From the NCBI GenBank assembly GCA_902634885.1, contig CACPLR010000003.1, positions 1 through 64,000 on the forward strand: a stretch of 64,000 nt of DNA, read 5' to 3'. The translations under genes and the position numbers were made by a program. The DNA comes from an uncultured Pelagibacteraceae bacterium. GTDB taxonomy: Bacteria > Pseudomonadota > Alphaproteobacteria > Pelagibacterales > Pelagibacteraceae. Position 1 is the first letter of the stretch. Every line of letters begins with the position of its first letter. Below, in pieces: positions 1-9,584 of this stretch. The notes under the pieces were generated by a model. It did no database searches. It was not told where the DNA came from and saw only the letters and a list, made by a program, of their open reading frames with translations.

Positions 1-1
1 A

Positions 2-1204
2 CAAATAGTTAGGAGTTTTAAAAAAGACATCATAAGAATAGAGTTTCTAGTTGACGATAAAAAAAATTTAGCAATCAAAAATAATTCTCAAGATAAACAA
101 AATTTAAATAATACTGAAATTAATAATAATATCTCTTTTATAAAAGACTCTTACCTTCAATATAACAGAATAGATCCAAACAAAAATTTTAATAATTTTA
201 TTACAGGACAAAGTAATAAATTAGCTTTTGAAGCTTCAAAAAAGGTATCTCAAGAAATTGCCCATTATAATCCGTTATATTTATACGGTGGTGTTGGAAT
301 GGGAAAAACACACTTACTTAATGCTATAGGTCTTGAACTTAAAGATAAAAATAAGGTTATGTTTATTTCTGCTGAAAGATTTATGTACCAATTTGTAAAA
401 TCAATAAAATCTAATGATATGGTTAAATTTAAAGAATATTTTAGGAATACAGATATTCTTTTAATTGATGATATTCAATTTATGAATGGAAAAGAAGCAA
501 TGCAAGAAGAGTTTTTTCACACATTCAATGCATTGTTTGACAAAGGTTCTCAAATTATTGTGTCTGCAGATAGACCTCCAAATAAACTTACAAGAATCCA
601 GGACAGAATTAAATCAAGATTTTCTGGTGGATTAGTTGTAGATATTCAAAATCCTGATTTTGAATTAAGATCTAAAATTATTAAATCAAAAACAGAAGAG
701 CTAAAATTATTTTACTCTAATCAAGTAAATATCAATGAGGAAATTCAAAAATTTATAAGCACTGAAGTCAGAACAAGTATAAGAGAATTAGTTGGTGCTT
801 TAAATAGAATAGTATCTTTTTCAAGAATTTATAACAAAATACCAAATTTATCTGAGGTAAGAGTTATTCTGAAAGATTTACTTAACTTATCTGAAAATAA
901 AGTGACAATAGATACAATACAAACAACTGTGTGCAAGTTTTTTAAAATAAGTAAAAATGAAATGCTTTCACCAAGAAGATCAAGATATCTTGTAAGACCT
1001 AGACAAACAGCCATATACCTTGCAAAAATGTTAACTTCAAAATCTTTACCTGAGATTGGAAGGGCGTTTTCAAATAGAGATCACACTACAGTTATTCATT
1101 CAGTAAAAACCATTGAAAAGCTGAGAAAAGAGGACAATGAATTAAATATAAACATTGATAGTTTGAAGAACAAAATTTTGTATAACCAAAATAATGAAAT
1201 TTAG
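2..1204 (+). CDS. dnaA: Chromosomal replication initiator DnaA, 5'-truncated by the window edge
   Basis: The frame of ORF 299..1204 is open back to nt 2. Walker A GGVGMGKTHLLN, Walker B LLIDDIQF, C-terminal signature SLPEIGRAFSNRDHTTVIHS. Confidence 0.97.
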   Translation, partial: QIVRSFKKDIIRIEFLVDDKKNLAIKNNSQDKQNLNNTEINNNISFIKDSYLQYNRIDPNKNFNNFITGQSNKLAFEASKKVSQEIAHYNPLYLYGGVGMGKTHLLNAIGLELKDKNKVMFISAERFMYQFVKSIKSNDMVKFKEYFRNTDILLIDDIQFMNGKEAMQEEFFHTFNALFDKGSQIIVSADRPPNKLTRIQDRIKSRFSGGLVVDIQNPDFELRSKIIKSKTEELKLFYSNQVNINEEIQKFISTEVRTSIRELVGALNRIVSFSRIYNKIPNLSEVRVILKDLLNLSENKVTIDTIQTTVCKFFKISKNEMLSPRRSRYLVRPRQTAIYLAKMLTSKSLPEIGRAFSNRDHTTVIHSVKTIEKLRKEDNELNINIDSLKNKILYNQNNEI

Positions 1205-2306
1205 TGTAAACCAACAAGATCTTCAAAAATCCTTAGGCTATTGCCAAGGCGTAATTGAAAAAAGAAGCACTCTTCCAATCTTATCGAATGTGCTACTCGA
1301 AATTAACAGTGGACATTTAATAATTACTGCAACGGATTTAGATTTAATTTTTGTCCATAAAATTTCTGATGTTGAGATTTTAGAAGAAGGCAAAACAACT
1401 ACGTCATCATCAATTATGTATGATATTGTAAGAAAAATATCCTCTGGAAGCAAAATAAGTTTTTCAAATCCTAGTAAAAGTAAACTCCAACTAGAATCTG
1501 AAAAATCAATATTTAATTTAAATTGTATAAGTGCCTCAGAATTTCCTTTAACAGATGAAAATTTTAATCAAAACGAATTTTCAATGAATTCAAAAGAATT
1601 ATTGAAGCTATTAAATAAATGTAAATTTTCAATATCTAACGACGAAACTAGGCATTATTTGAGTGGGATTTTTTTCCACCAGACACAAGTTGAAGGCAAA
1701 GCTTACTTAACAGCCGCTGCAACAGACAGTCATCGTATGTCAGTATCAAAAATTAGATTAAATAATAAAATTGAATTTGAGCCTGTGATTCTTCCAAAAA
1801 AAACTATTTTTCAACTCTGTTCTTTATTAGAAGATTTTGAGGGTGATGTAAAAATTTCAAATATAAAATCTAAAATAAAATTTGAATTAAACAATAGTAT
1901 ATTAATTTCGAAACTTATTGATGGAAAGTTTCCTAATTATATTCAGGTTATACCAAAAGAGAACCAGAAAAAATTAGAGATAGAACTCAAATCGTTCCTC
2001 AATTCAGTTGATAGAGTAGCATCAGTTTCTTTAGACAAAAAAGACGGAGTGAAATTTAATTTAAAGAAAAATATGCTTGATATGTCTGTAAACAATACAA
2101 ATAGTGGAGATGGAAAAGAAAGTTTATCTGTTAAATTTGATCACGAATTAGATATTAGTTTTAATTCAAGATATTTAATTGATGTAGCTTCTCAGTTAGA
2201 CGGGGATCAAATTGAGATTTATTTAAAAGATACTGGTTCTCCAGCTTTAATTAGAGACCCAGCTGATTTTGACAGTATTTATGTAGTTATGCCAATGAAA
2301 GGCTAA
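1194..2306 (+). CDS. dnaN: DNA polymerase III beta sliding clamp
   Basis: 370 aa; MKFSVNQQDLQKSLGYCQGVIEKRSTLPILSNVLLE start and C-terminal YVVMPMKG; overlaps the dnaA 3' end. Confidence 0.97.
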   Translation: MKFSVNQQDLQKSLGYCQGVIEKRSTLPILSNVLLEINSGHLIITATDLDLIFVHKISDVEILEEGKTTTSSSIMYDIVRKISSGSKISFSNPSKSKLQLESEKSIFNLNCISASEFPLTDENFNQNEFSMNSKELLKLLNKCKFSISNDETRHYLSGIFFHQTQVEGKAYLTAAATDSHRMSVSKIRLNNKIEFEPVILPKKTIFQLCSLLEDFEGDVKISNIKSKIKFELNNSILISKLIDGKFPNYIQVIPKENQKKLEIELKSFLNSVDRVASVSLDKKDGVKFNLKKNMLDMSVNNTNSGDGKESLSVKFDHELDISFNSRYLIDVASQLDGDQIEIYLKDTGSPALIRDPADFDSIYVVMPMKG

Positions 2307-3013
2307 TCAATATTATCTAATTCAGAGTATATTTTTTTTTCAATTAAGTCAGTGAATTCTTTAGAATCTAGTCCTGGTTCAATAGCCTTTAGTATTGAAA
2401 TTGTTATAGTTTTATTTTTAATTAAACTTCCCTTTTTTGGCCACACAGTCCCAGAGTTTATTGCTATGGGCTGACACTTTATATTTAATTCAGTGTAAAT
2501 TCTTCCAACACCTTTTTTAAATGGAACTCTTTCATCTGGTAATACCCTAGTTCCTTGAGGAAATATAATAATTGGTCTATCTGAAGTAATTACAGCATTT
2601 TTAATCTTATCTATAAGACCAAAATTATCTTTGGATATTTTATTTCTGTTTACAGAAATTGATCCAATTTTACTTAAATACCAACCAAATACTGGTATTT
2701 TTAATAATTCATATTTAAGTATGAATTTTGGTGAGTTGAAAATAGTTTGTAAAAAAAAAGTTTCAAACATCGATTGATGAGACGAAGCAATGAAAAATTT
2801 TGTATCATTAATAATGTTTTCTTTTCCTATGATATTAATTTTAGTATTCAAGAAAAATTTCAGACAAAAACTTGACCAATATCCAAATAATTTACCACCA
2901 AATAATACAATTTTTTGAGGAAATATTAGAGAGGGAAGAAAGAGAATTGATATAACTACTATTCCAGTAAAGAAAAAAAATGAAAATAATGTATTTCTTA
3001 TCATTTTGTCCAA
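2303..3013 (-). CDS. plsC: 1-acyl-sn-glycerol-3-phosphate acyltransferase (PlsC family)
   Basis: 236 aa; ASSHQSMFET (HX4-5 motif variant) and IIFPQGTRV motifs. Confidence 0.85.
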   Translation of the reverse strand: MDKMIRNTLFSFFFFTGIVVISILFLPSLIFPQKIVLFGGKLFGYWSSFCLKFFLNTKINIIGKENIINDTKFFIASSHQSMFETFFLQTIFNSPKFILKYELLKIPVFGWYLSKIGSISVNRNKISKDNFGLIDKIKNAVITSDRPIIIFPQGTRVLPDERVPFKKGVGRIYTELNIKCQPIAINSGTVWPKKGSLIKNKTITISILKAIEPGLDSKEFTDLIEKKIYSELDNID

Positions 3014-3016
3014 AAA

Positions 3017-4231
3017 TTAGATTATATCTTCTAATTTTTGTCTTTTTTTTAAAATAGTTATTTTGGATTTATTTATTAATATTTCGCTTGGTTTAGGCCT
3101 TATATTATAATTTGAGCTTAAAGATGAACCATATGCACCCACATCACTTATAAAAATTAAATCTCTTTCTTTTAATTTATTAAAATTGCTTACAGATAAG
3201 AATTTATCTGTGGTTTCGCAAATTGGACCAACGAACTCATAACTTTTTTGTGATTTTATTTTATTTTTAAAAGCAGGCAATATTTGATGTTTAGCACCAT
3301 ATAAAGCTGGTCTCATCATATCGTTCATTCCAGCATCTAAAATTACAAAAATTTTTTTACTAGTTTCTTTTAAATATATTACCCTAGATATCAGAATTGC
3401 AGTGTTCCCGATTATTGATCTGCCAGGTTCAAAAATAAGTTTTGAATTATTTTTTCTTAAAAATTTTTCGATTGCTGATTTATATTTTTTATAATTTAGT
3501 TTTTTTTGATTTTTTTCATACGATATTCCCATGCCACCACCTAAATCAATATATTCAAAATTAAATTTTGATTTATTAATTATTTTATCAACAGCTTTAA
3601 GCATTTTCTCATATGGTTTGTGATCAGTAATTTGACTACCAATATGTACACTTAGGCATTTTAATTTGATATTTCTTGATGTTCTTAAAACAGAGACTAA
3701 TTTTAAAAATGTTTTCTCATCCACTCCAAATTTATTTTCTCTTTTTCCAGTTGAAATTTGTTTCAAGGTATTTGCATCAGTATTTGGATTTAATCTAATT
3801 CCAATATTTACAACCACATTTTTTTTCTTGGCTATTTTTTCAATTATTTTTATCTCACTTTCAGACTCAGAATTTATCAGTAATATTTTTTTTTCTATTG
3901 CAAATTTGAGTTCACTCTCAGTTTTGCCAACTCCAGAAAATACTATCTTTTTTTTGTTGATTCCTGCCTTAAGCGCTAGCATAAGTTCTCCTTTTGATAC
4001 TACATCTGCACCAAGTCCAAAATTTTTTATCTCCCTAATTAAATTAAGATTTGTATTGGATTTAATTGCAAAACAAACTAATGGAGAAAACTTTTTAAAA
4101 TATTTAAAGAAATTTATTATATTAATTTTTAATTTATTATATGAATAACAATATAAAGGTGTGGAATATTTTATTGCAAGTTTATCAAGACTTATATTTT
4201 CGATAAAATAATTATTATTTTTATACCTCAT
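3017..4231 (-). CDS. lysA: Diaminopimelate decarboxylase
   Basis: 404 aa; PLP-lysine FAIKSNTNLNL, HIGSQI, GGGMGISY, EPGRSI, GPICETTD motifs. Confidence 0.95.
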   Translation of the reverse strand: MRYKNNNYFIENISLDKLAIKYSTPLYCYSYNKLKINIINFFKYFKKFSPLVCFAIKSNTNLNLIREIKNFGLGADVVSKGELMLALKAGINKKKIVFSGVGKTESELKFAIEKKILLINSESESEIKIIEKIAKKKNVVVNIGIRLNPNTDANTLKQISTGKRENKFGVDEKTFLKLVSVLRTSRNIKLKCLSVHIGSQITDHKPYEKMLKAVDKIINKSKFNFEYIDLGGGMGISYEKNQKKLNYKKYKSAIEKFLRKNNSKLIFEPGRSIIGNTAILISRVIYLKETSKKIFVILDAGMNDMMRPALYGAKHQILPAFKNKIKSQKSYEFVGPICETTDKFLSVSNFNKLKERDLIFISDVGAYGSSLSSNYNIRPKPSEILINKSKITILKKRQKLEDII

Positions 4232-4347
4232 TAGAAGTTATTAGTGACAGTTCTAGTATCATTCGCTTGATATTCAGGATCTCCCTTTCTACCACATGCT
4301 GTCAGAATCACTAAGCACATTAAAATTATAATTATTTTATTTTTCAT
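4231..4347 (-). CDS. Small LptM/YifL-like lipoprotein, 38 aa
   Basis: Not in ORF track. Hand translation MKNKIIIILMCLVILTACGRKGDPEYQANDTRTVTNNF; lipobox LTAC followed by GRKGDP; stop and lysA start share one base (TAATG). Confidence 0.82.
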   Translation of the reverse strand: MKNKIIIILMCLVILTACGRKGDPEYQANDTRTVTNNF

Positions 4348-5734
4348 TATTTTTTTTATATCTTCTTATCATCTTCTTTATATTACCAAAAGATGTTCCA
4401 CCATGAGAAGTTTTCGAATTTATTGAGTAATTCAGTTCAAATATTTTAAGAACATCACTTTTAAGTTTTGGTTCAACTTTGTTTATTTCATTTATTGTAA
4501 GATCACCTAGAGATTTGCCATTTTTTTCTGCAAAGTTTATAATTTTCGCTGTTTGTAAATATGATTTTCTAAAAGGATAGTTTAACTCTCTGACCATGTA
4601 ATCTGCTAGGTCTGTAGCTGTTAAGTAACCTTTATTTGCGAGACTAAGCATTTCTTTTTTATTAACTGAAAAATTTTTAAATATATCATTTAAAAGAGTT
4701 AAGGATATTTTGAGTTGATCATATGATTTAAAAACTAATTCTTTATCATCTTGTAAGTCCTTAAAGTAAGACAAAGGAAGCCCTTTTAAAATCGTTAGCA
4801 TTGAAAAAAAATTCCCGAAAGATGATCCTGTCTTACCTCTTAAATATTCAAGTGGATCTGGGTTTTTTTTTTGAGGCATAATTGAAGATCCAGTTACAAT
4901 TTTATCATTTAAATGAATTAGATTATAAGCATCAGAGTTCCAAATTATAAATTCTTCAGCAATTCTTGATATGTGTATTGAACAGGCTGAACATGCATAG
5001 AGAAAATCTAAAACAAAATCTCTATCAGAAACAGTATCTATAGAATTATCCGTTGGTTTTGAAAAGTTGAGCTTTTTTGTTGTGAAGTTTCTATCAATGT
5101 TAAATGAAGTACCTGATAGAGCAGCCACACCAAGTGGATTTTCATTTAGGGCGTCTAAATTATTCTTAAATCTTTTTATATCTCTTTTGAACATTTCAAC
5201 GTAAGCCATCATATAATGTGCAAATGAAATTGGTTGAGCATTTTTTAAATGAGTAAAACCAGGCATGACTGTTTTTATATTTTTATCTGCAACTTTCAGA
5301 ATTGTATTTATAAGACTATCAAGTGTTTTGGTTATTTGATAAGTTGATTTTTTTAACCATATTTTAAAATCAGTGATTACCTGATCATTTCTAGATCTTG
5401 CGGTATGTATAAATCCAGCATCTTCACCAATCAAATCAAACAATCTTTTTTCAATATTCATATGAATATCTTCAAGATTTTTATCAAAGGGAAATTTTTT
5501 TTTAATAATTTCATTTTTTATTCTATTCAAACCCCACACAATCTTATTTTTAATTTTAAAGTTTATTATTTTTTGCTTAAATAGCATTTCTGTATGAACA
5601 ATAGATACAGATATATCTTCATTAAATAATCTTTTATCTATATCTAGTGATCCTCCAACTTTTCTGAATAGGTTATTAGAGTTTTTTTTTATTCTAGAAC
5701 TCCAAATTGGCTGATTGTTTTTATTTTTAGTCAT
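4337..5734 (-). CDS. argH: Argininosuccinate lyase
   Basis: 465 aa; IHTARSRNDQV, GFTHLKNAQPISFAHY, signature GSSIMPQKKNPDPLE. Confidence 0.97.
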   Translation of the reverse strand: MTKNKNNQPIWSSRIKKNSNNLFRKVGGSLDIDKRLFNEDISVSIVHTEMLFKQKIINFKIKNKIVWGLNRIKNEIIKKKFPFDKNLEDIHMNIEKRLFDLIGEDAGFIHTARSRNDQVITDFKIWLKKSTYQITKTLDSLINTILKVADKNIKTVMPGFTHLKNAQPISFAHYMMAYVEMFKRDIKRFKNNLDALNENPLGVAALSGTSFNIDRNFTTKKLNFSKPTDNSIDTVSDRDFVLDFLYACSACSIHISRIAEEFIIWNSDAYNLIHLNDKIVTGSSIMPQKKNPDPLEYLRGKTGSSFGNFFSMLTILKGLPLSYFKDLQDDKELVFKSYDQLKISLTLLNDIFKNFSVNKKEMLSLANKGYLTATDLADYMVRELNYPFRKSYLQTAKIINFAEKNGKSLGDLTINEINKVEPKLKSDVLKIFELNYSINSKTSHGGTSFGNIKKMIRRYKKNNEK

Positions 5735-5756
5735 GATAATTAATCATTCTTATTAA

Positions 5757-6293
5757 ATGAAATTTAAAAATTTTTATTATTTTACTATTTTTATATACTT
5801 AATATCATCTGGAACTTCATATTCAATAGAGCAACCTGATATTAAAAACTTGATAATTCATAAAGAAAAAAAAATAATTAACGGAGTTTACTTTTTTGAC
5901 TCACTTAATAACAAAAAAACTCTAGAAGAGTTTAACAATAATATAAGTTTAATTAATTTTTGGGCAACTTGGTGTGCACCTTGTAAGGAGGAAATGCCAT
6001 CACTGAATAATATTAAAAATATTTCTGAGTTAAAAAAAATAAATATAATTCCTATAAATATTGGTGAGGAGGAATATGAAAAATCTAAAACTTTTTTTGA
6101 TGAACTTGGCATAGACAATTTAGAAATATATAGTGGCCCAAGCGGAGATCTTGCAAAAAAATTTAAACTAAGAGGCGTACCAACAACTATTATAATAGAT
6201 AAAGAAGGACATGAGATATCTAGAATAATTGGATCAATTGATTTCTTAGATAAACAATTTTTAGAATGGTTAAAGAGTATAGTTAATTTTTAA
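5757..6293 (+). CDS. TlpA-like periplasmic thioredoxin-fold protein
   Basis: Signal-like N-terminus; NFWATWCAPCKEEMPSL CXXC motif; cis-Pro GVPTTIIID. Confidence 0.9.
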   Translation: MKFKNFYYFTIFIYLISSGTSYSIEQPDIKNLIIHKEKKIINGVYFFDSLNNKKTLEEFNNNISLINFWATWCAPCKEEMPSLNNIKNISELKKINIIPINIGEEEYEKSKTFFDELGIDNLEIYSGPSGDLAKKFKLRGVPTTIIIDKEGHEISRIIGSIDFLDKQFLEWLKSIVNF

Positions 6294-6483
6294 AAAAGTA
6301 AGCTAAACCTACTAAGACAATGATAGCAATGAACTGAAGTAAAACTCTTAATTGCATAAGTTTATTTGAATATTTTTTATCTTCATTTCCTTTAAATAAA
6401 GTTTTGATCCCTAAAATCAAAACAACTGCTACTGAAATGAGTAAAATAACTGCTACGATTTTTACTAAAATTTCTGAAACCAT
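6283..6483 (-). CDS. Small twin-transmembrane protein, HIG1-like
   Basis: 66 aa, two hydrophobic segments, charged loop and LMQLRVLLQFIAI. Confidence 0.65.
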   Translation of the reverse strand: MVSEILVKIVAVILLISVAVVLILGIKTLFKGNEDKKYSNKLMQLRVLLQFIAIIVLVGLAYFFKN

Positions 6484-6532
6484 TATTTGATTGTAGTTTC
6501 TTTTTAAAATAAAAAAACATAATTAATTCTCT

Positions 6533-7192
6533 ATGACATTTTGCCTTAATACAACAATTATAAAACCAGAAGAAGGTGAGGAAATTAAAAATGCAGTTAT
6601 TTTACTTCATGGCTATGGTGGTGATGGTAAAGACATTAGCATGCTAACTCTCAATTGGAAAAGGTTTTTAAAAAATACTGTATTCTTATGCCCAGATGGT
6701 CACGAGACCTGCCCTATAAATCCGGTTGGTTTTCAGTGGTTTGATTTATCAAAAGAGGATGAAGAGTATGTTCTTAATGAAGCTCATAAAGCAGAAAAAA
6801 AAATTAATAAATTCATCGAAGAAATTAAGTATGAATATAATCTAAAAAATTCTCAAATCTGTATTTCTGGTTTTAGTCAAGGCTGCATGATGTCATTAAA
6901 TATCGGACTAACATGTGAAGAAAGTTTCAATTGTGTAGTTGGTTTTTCAGGAAAAATTATTAGTAAAGATGATATATCATTAAGATTAAAATCAAAACCA
7001 AATATTATGCTCATTCACGGAAATTTAGATGAAGTAGTATCTCCAAATTACTTATTAGATGCAAAAGACTTTTTAATTAGAAATAAATTAAATATTCAAA
7101 CTTTAATGATAGAAAATTGTGGCCATCATATCCCAATTGAAGCATCAAGTGCGGCATTAAATTTTATAAAAAAGAATCTTGAGATATATTAA
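6533..7192 (+). CDS. Carboxylesterase/phospholipase family alpha/beta hydrolase
   Basis: LLHGYGGDGKD, nucleophile elbow GFSQGCMMS, GNLDEVV, C-terminal GHHIP. Confidence 0.88.
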   Translation: MTFCLNTTIIKPEEGEEIKNAVILLHGYGGDGKDISMLTLNWKRFLKNTVFLCPDGHETCPINPVGFQWFDLSKEDEEYVLNEAHKAEKKINKFIEEIKYEYNLKNSQICISGFSQGCMMSLNIGLTCEESFNCVVGFSGKIISKDDISLRLKSKPNIMLIHGNLDEVVSPNYLLDAKDFLIRNKLNIQTLMIENCGHHIPIEASSAALNFIKKNLEIY

Positions 7193-7251
7193 ATATTTCT
7201 AATTAAAACATCCTGGATTGAAATATAAATTTATATAAGATAAACTTTAGT

Positions 7252-7821
7252 ATGGTTTTTAATTCTGATCAAAATCTATCATTAGAAAAATGTCCAGCAT
7301 TAGTCTTAAATGCTGATTACCGACCATTAAGTTATTATCCATTATCATTATGGAGCTGGCAAGATTCTATTAAGTCTGTTTTTTTAGATAGAGTTTCTAT
7401 TGTAAGCTATTATGATCGAACTGTAAGAAGTCCTTCTTACAGTATGAAACTGCCCAGTGTAATAGCTTTAAAATCATTTATTAAACCCCAAGCAAATCCA
7501 AATTTTACAAGGTTTAACGTGTTTTTAAGAGATAAGTTTAGATGTCAATATTGTGGAAGTAAAAATGAACTAACCTTTGACCATTTGCTACCAAGGTCTA
7601 AAGGTGGAAAAACTGATTGGAATAATGTGGTAACTGCATGCTCTTCATGCAATGTAAAGAAAGGAGGTAGACTACTTAAAAGTTCTGGAATGTCTCTTTT
7701 TCAATGGCCATACGAACCAACTACAGAAGATCTTCATAAAAATGGAAAAAATTTCCCACCTAACTTTTTGCATAAAAGCTGGATGGATTATCTATACTGG
7801 GACGTAGAATTAGAGCCTTAA
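7252..7821 (+). CDS. HNH endonuclease family protein
   Basis: FRCQYCGSKNELTFDHLLPRSKGGKTDWNNVVTACSSCNVKKG, an intact HNH/Zn motif. Confidence 0.92.
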   Translation: MVFNSDQNLSLEKCPALVLNADYRPLSYYPLSLWSWQDSIKSVFLDRVSIVSYYDRTVRSPSYSMKLPSVIALKSFIKPQANPNFTRFNVFLRDKFRCQYCGSKNELTFDHLLPRSKGGKTDWNNVVTACSSCNVKKGGRLLKSSGMSLFQWPYEPTTEDLHKNGKNFPPNFLHKSWMDYLYWDVELEP

Positions 7822-8361
7822 TTATATTTTTTCAGAAATTTTAATTGCAGCTTTAGAGCCAGTTTTAATTATCTTGTCCAATATGGAGTATAAACCTTTT
7901 TTGGTAGCACCTTTTTCATAAGCAATATCTTTATGGTGAAGTTCATCCTGTCTAAATTTAATAATTTTATTTTTTAGCTCTTCTTCATCTGATCCAAGTT
8001 GATCAATTTGATCTTTATAATGTCCATCAATTACTTCTTCAACAGATGCAGTGCACAACATAGCAGCTTTTCTACCTAAAATTGTTGATCCAAATCCTAG
8101 ACCCACACCTAACAAATCCCAGAGTGGTAATAGTTTTGTTGGAGAAATATCCCTTTTTTTTATCTCGGCTTCGAAATAATTTTTATGCTCTAGTTCATGA
8201 ACTTTCATTTCTTCAATTGTTTTTTCAAGCTTGCTATCTTTACAGATTGTTTTTAAAGCTAAGAGTTGTCCCTCATAAATTTTTACTGCACCTCTTTCCC
8301 CGGCATGATCTACACGAATGAACTCTTCTACTTTTTTTGAATTAGTTTTTTTCATAAACAA
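7822..8361 (-). CDS. coq7: Demethoxyubiquinone hydroxylase (Coq7)
   Basis: Di-iron motifs RVDHAGERGAVKIYEGQ, MKVHELEHK, ASVEEVIDGHY, FRQDELHHKDIA. Confidence 0.93.
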   Translation of the reverse strand: MFMKKTNSKKVEEFIRVDHAGERGAVKIYEGQLLALKTICKDSKLEKTIEEMKVHELEHKNYFEAEIKKRDISPTKLLPLWDLLGVGLGFGSTILGRKAAMLCTASVEEVIDGHYKDQIDQLGSDEEELKNKIIKFRQDELHHKDIAYEKGATKKGLYSILDKIIKTGSKAAIKISEKI

Positions 8362-8818
8362 GGGTTCTTACTGAATAAATAAGAATTAATAAAGAGGACA
8401 AAAAGTTTAATCCTGCTAGTGATATACCAAATAAAGTAAAAGATATATCTTTACAAATCGGTAAAGTCTGATTTAAACTTTTTAATAAATCAGCTTTATC
8501 TGTAATATTCAAAGAATTGTTACTGCAACCCTTAAATTCTTCAAAAATATTATTTTCTATACCAAAATGGTATCCAGAAATTATCATACCAACAGCAAAT
8601 GTTGTTATTAGTAAAATCAACACCTCATCTTTTTTTGGAAAATTAAATCCAACAAAACTCACAAAAATTGCTAAAATAAAAGGAACTCTCTGATAAAGAC
8701 ATAATCGACATGGCTGATAGTTCAAATAATACTCTACGTATAAGGCATAGATAATTGCAAAAATAGAATATCCTAAAATTACTAAATATAAACTTTTTCT
8801 GCTCAAAAAAATATTCAT
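8342..8818 (-). CDS. DsbB-family disulfide bond formation protein
   Basis: Four hydrophobic segments and QPCRLCLYQRVPF CXXC motif. Confidence 0.88.
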   Translation of the reverse strand: MNIFLSRKSLYLVILGYSIFAIIYALYVEYYLNYQPCRLCLYQRVPFILAIFVSFVGFNFPKKDEVLILLITTFAVGMIISGYHFGIENNIFEEFKGCSNNSLNITDKADLLKSLNQTLPICKDISFTLFGISLAGLNFLSSLLILIYSVRTLVYEKN

Positions 8819-9426
8819 TAATCTATAAAATTTTCTAAAAAATTGTATATTAATAAAGCGAAAATAATTATTACAATAGATGCAATTATTGAAACTTTTA
8901 ACAATTTTTTTTCAATAATTTTACGCATAGTAGAACCAAAATTTCCTATTAGAAAAGCAATTAAAAAAAATCTAGATCCTCTGGTTAAAAAGGAAATAAT
9001 AATAAAATAAAAAATATTAAAATTCACAAATCCACTTGTTATTGTTAATAGTTTGAAAGGGATTGGTGTAAACCCTGCAATAGCAAGTAAAGTCATCCAT
9101 GCGATTACACCCCCTTCACTAGAAACTTTATCTTTCAAAAAAGATGCATTATCAACACCATATAATTCAAATATTTTTAAACCTATTTCGTTAAAAAAAA
9201 CGTAGCCAATTAAATAACCTAAGCATGCACCCAGCACCGATGATATTGTTGCGATCAGAGCTATTCTGTACCATTCATGTCTTTTAGCAATTGTCATTGG
9301 AATGATTAATACATCTGGAGGTATTGGAAAAATAAAACTTTCTATAAATGATATTATAGCTAGAAAAAATTTTGAACTTTTATGTGCAGCTAATTTAATT
9401 GATTTCCTATATAGCTCTTTTAACAT
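8818..9426 (-). CDS. DedA/YqaA-type SNARE-associated (VTT) membrane protein
   Basis: FIESFIFPIPPDVLIIPM and GYLIGYVFF. Start placed at Met40 of the ORF-track model because the longer model runs over tRNA-Leu. Confidence 0.82.
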   Translation of the reverse strand: MLKELYRKSIKLAAHKSSKFFLAIISFIESFIFPIPPDVLIIPMTIAKRHEWYRIALIATISSVLGACLGYLIGYVFFNEIGLKIFELYGVDNASFLKDKVSSEGGVIAWMTLLAIAGFTPIPFKLLTITSGFVNFNIFYFIIISFLTRGSRFFLIAFLIGNFGSTMRKIIEKKLLKVSIIASIVIIIFALLIYNFLENFID

Positions 9427-9490
9427 ATTTTCTTTTATTATAATAAATGTTTTAATACTATTGTTAAAATCTATGCAGTCTTTAGACCGA

Positions 9491-9577
9491 GGGCGAATGG
9501 CGGAACTGGTAGACGCGTTGGACTCAAAATCCAATAGTAGCAATACTGTGAGAGTTCGATTCTCTCTTTGCCCACCA
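9491..9577 (+). tRNA. tRNA-Leu (anticodon CAA), CCA encoded
   Basis: Acceptor GGGCGAA/TTTGCCC, anticodon arm TTGGA-CTCAAAA-TCCAA, long variable arm, T-loop GTTCGATTC, terminal ACCA. Confidence 0.96.
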
Positions 9578-9584
9578 AAAATTT

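Noticed and set aside
3666-4148. 160-aa plus-strand ORF opposite lysA
   Set aside because: Antisense to an unambiguous lysA; Phe/Ile-rich composition typical of antisense of Lys/Asn-rich AT-rich coding DNA.
9427-9543. N-terminal extension of the DedA-like ORF to 9543
   Set aside because: It would translate the antisense of tRNA-Leu; Met at 9426 gives a typical start.
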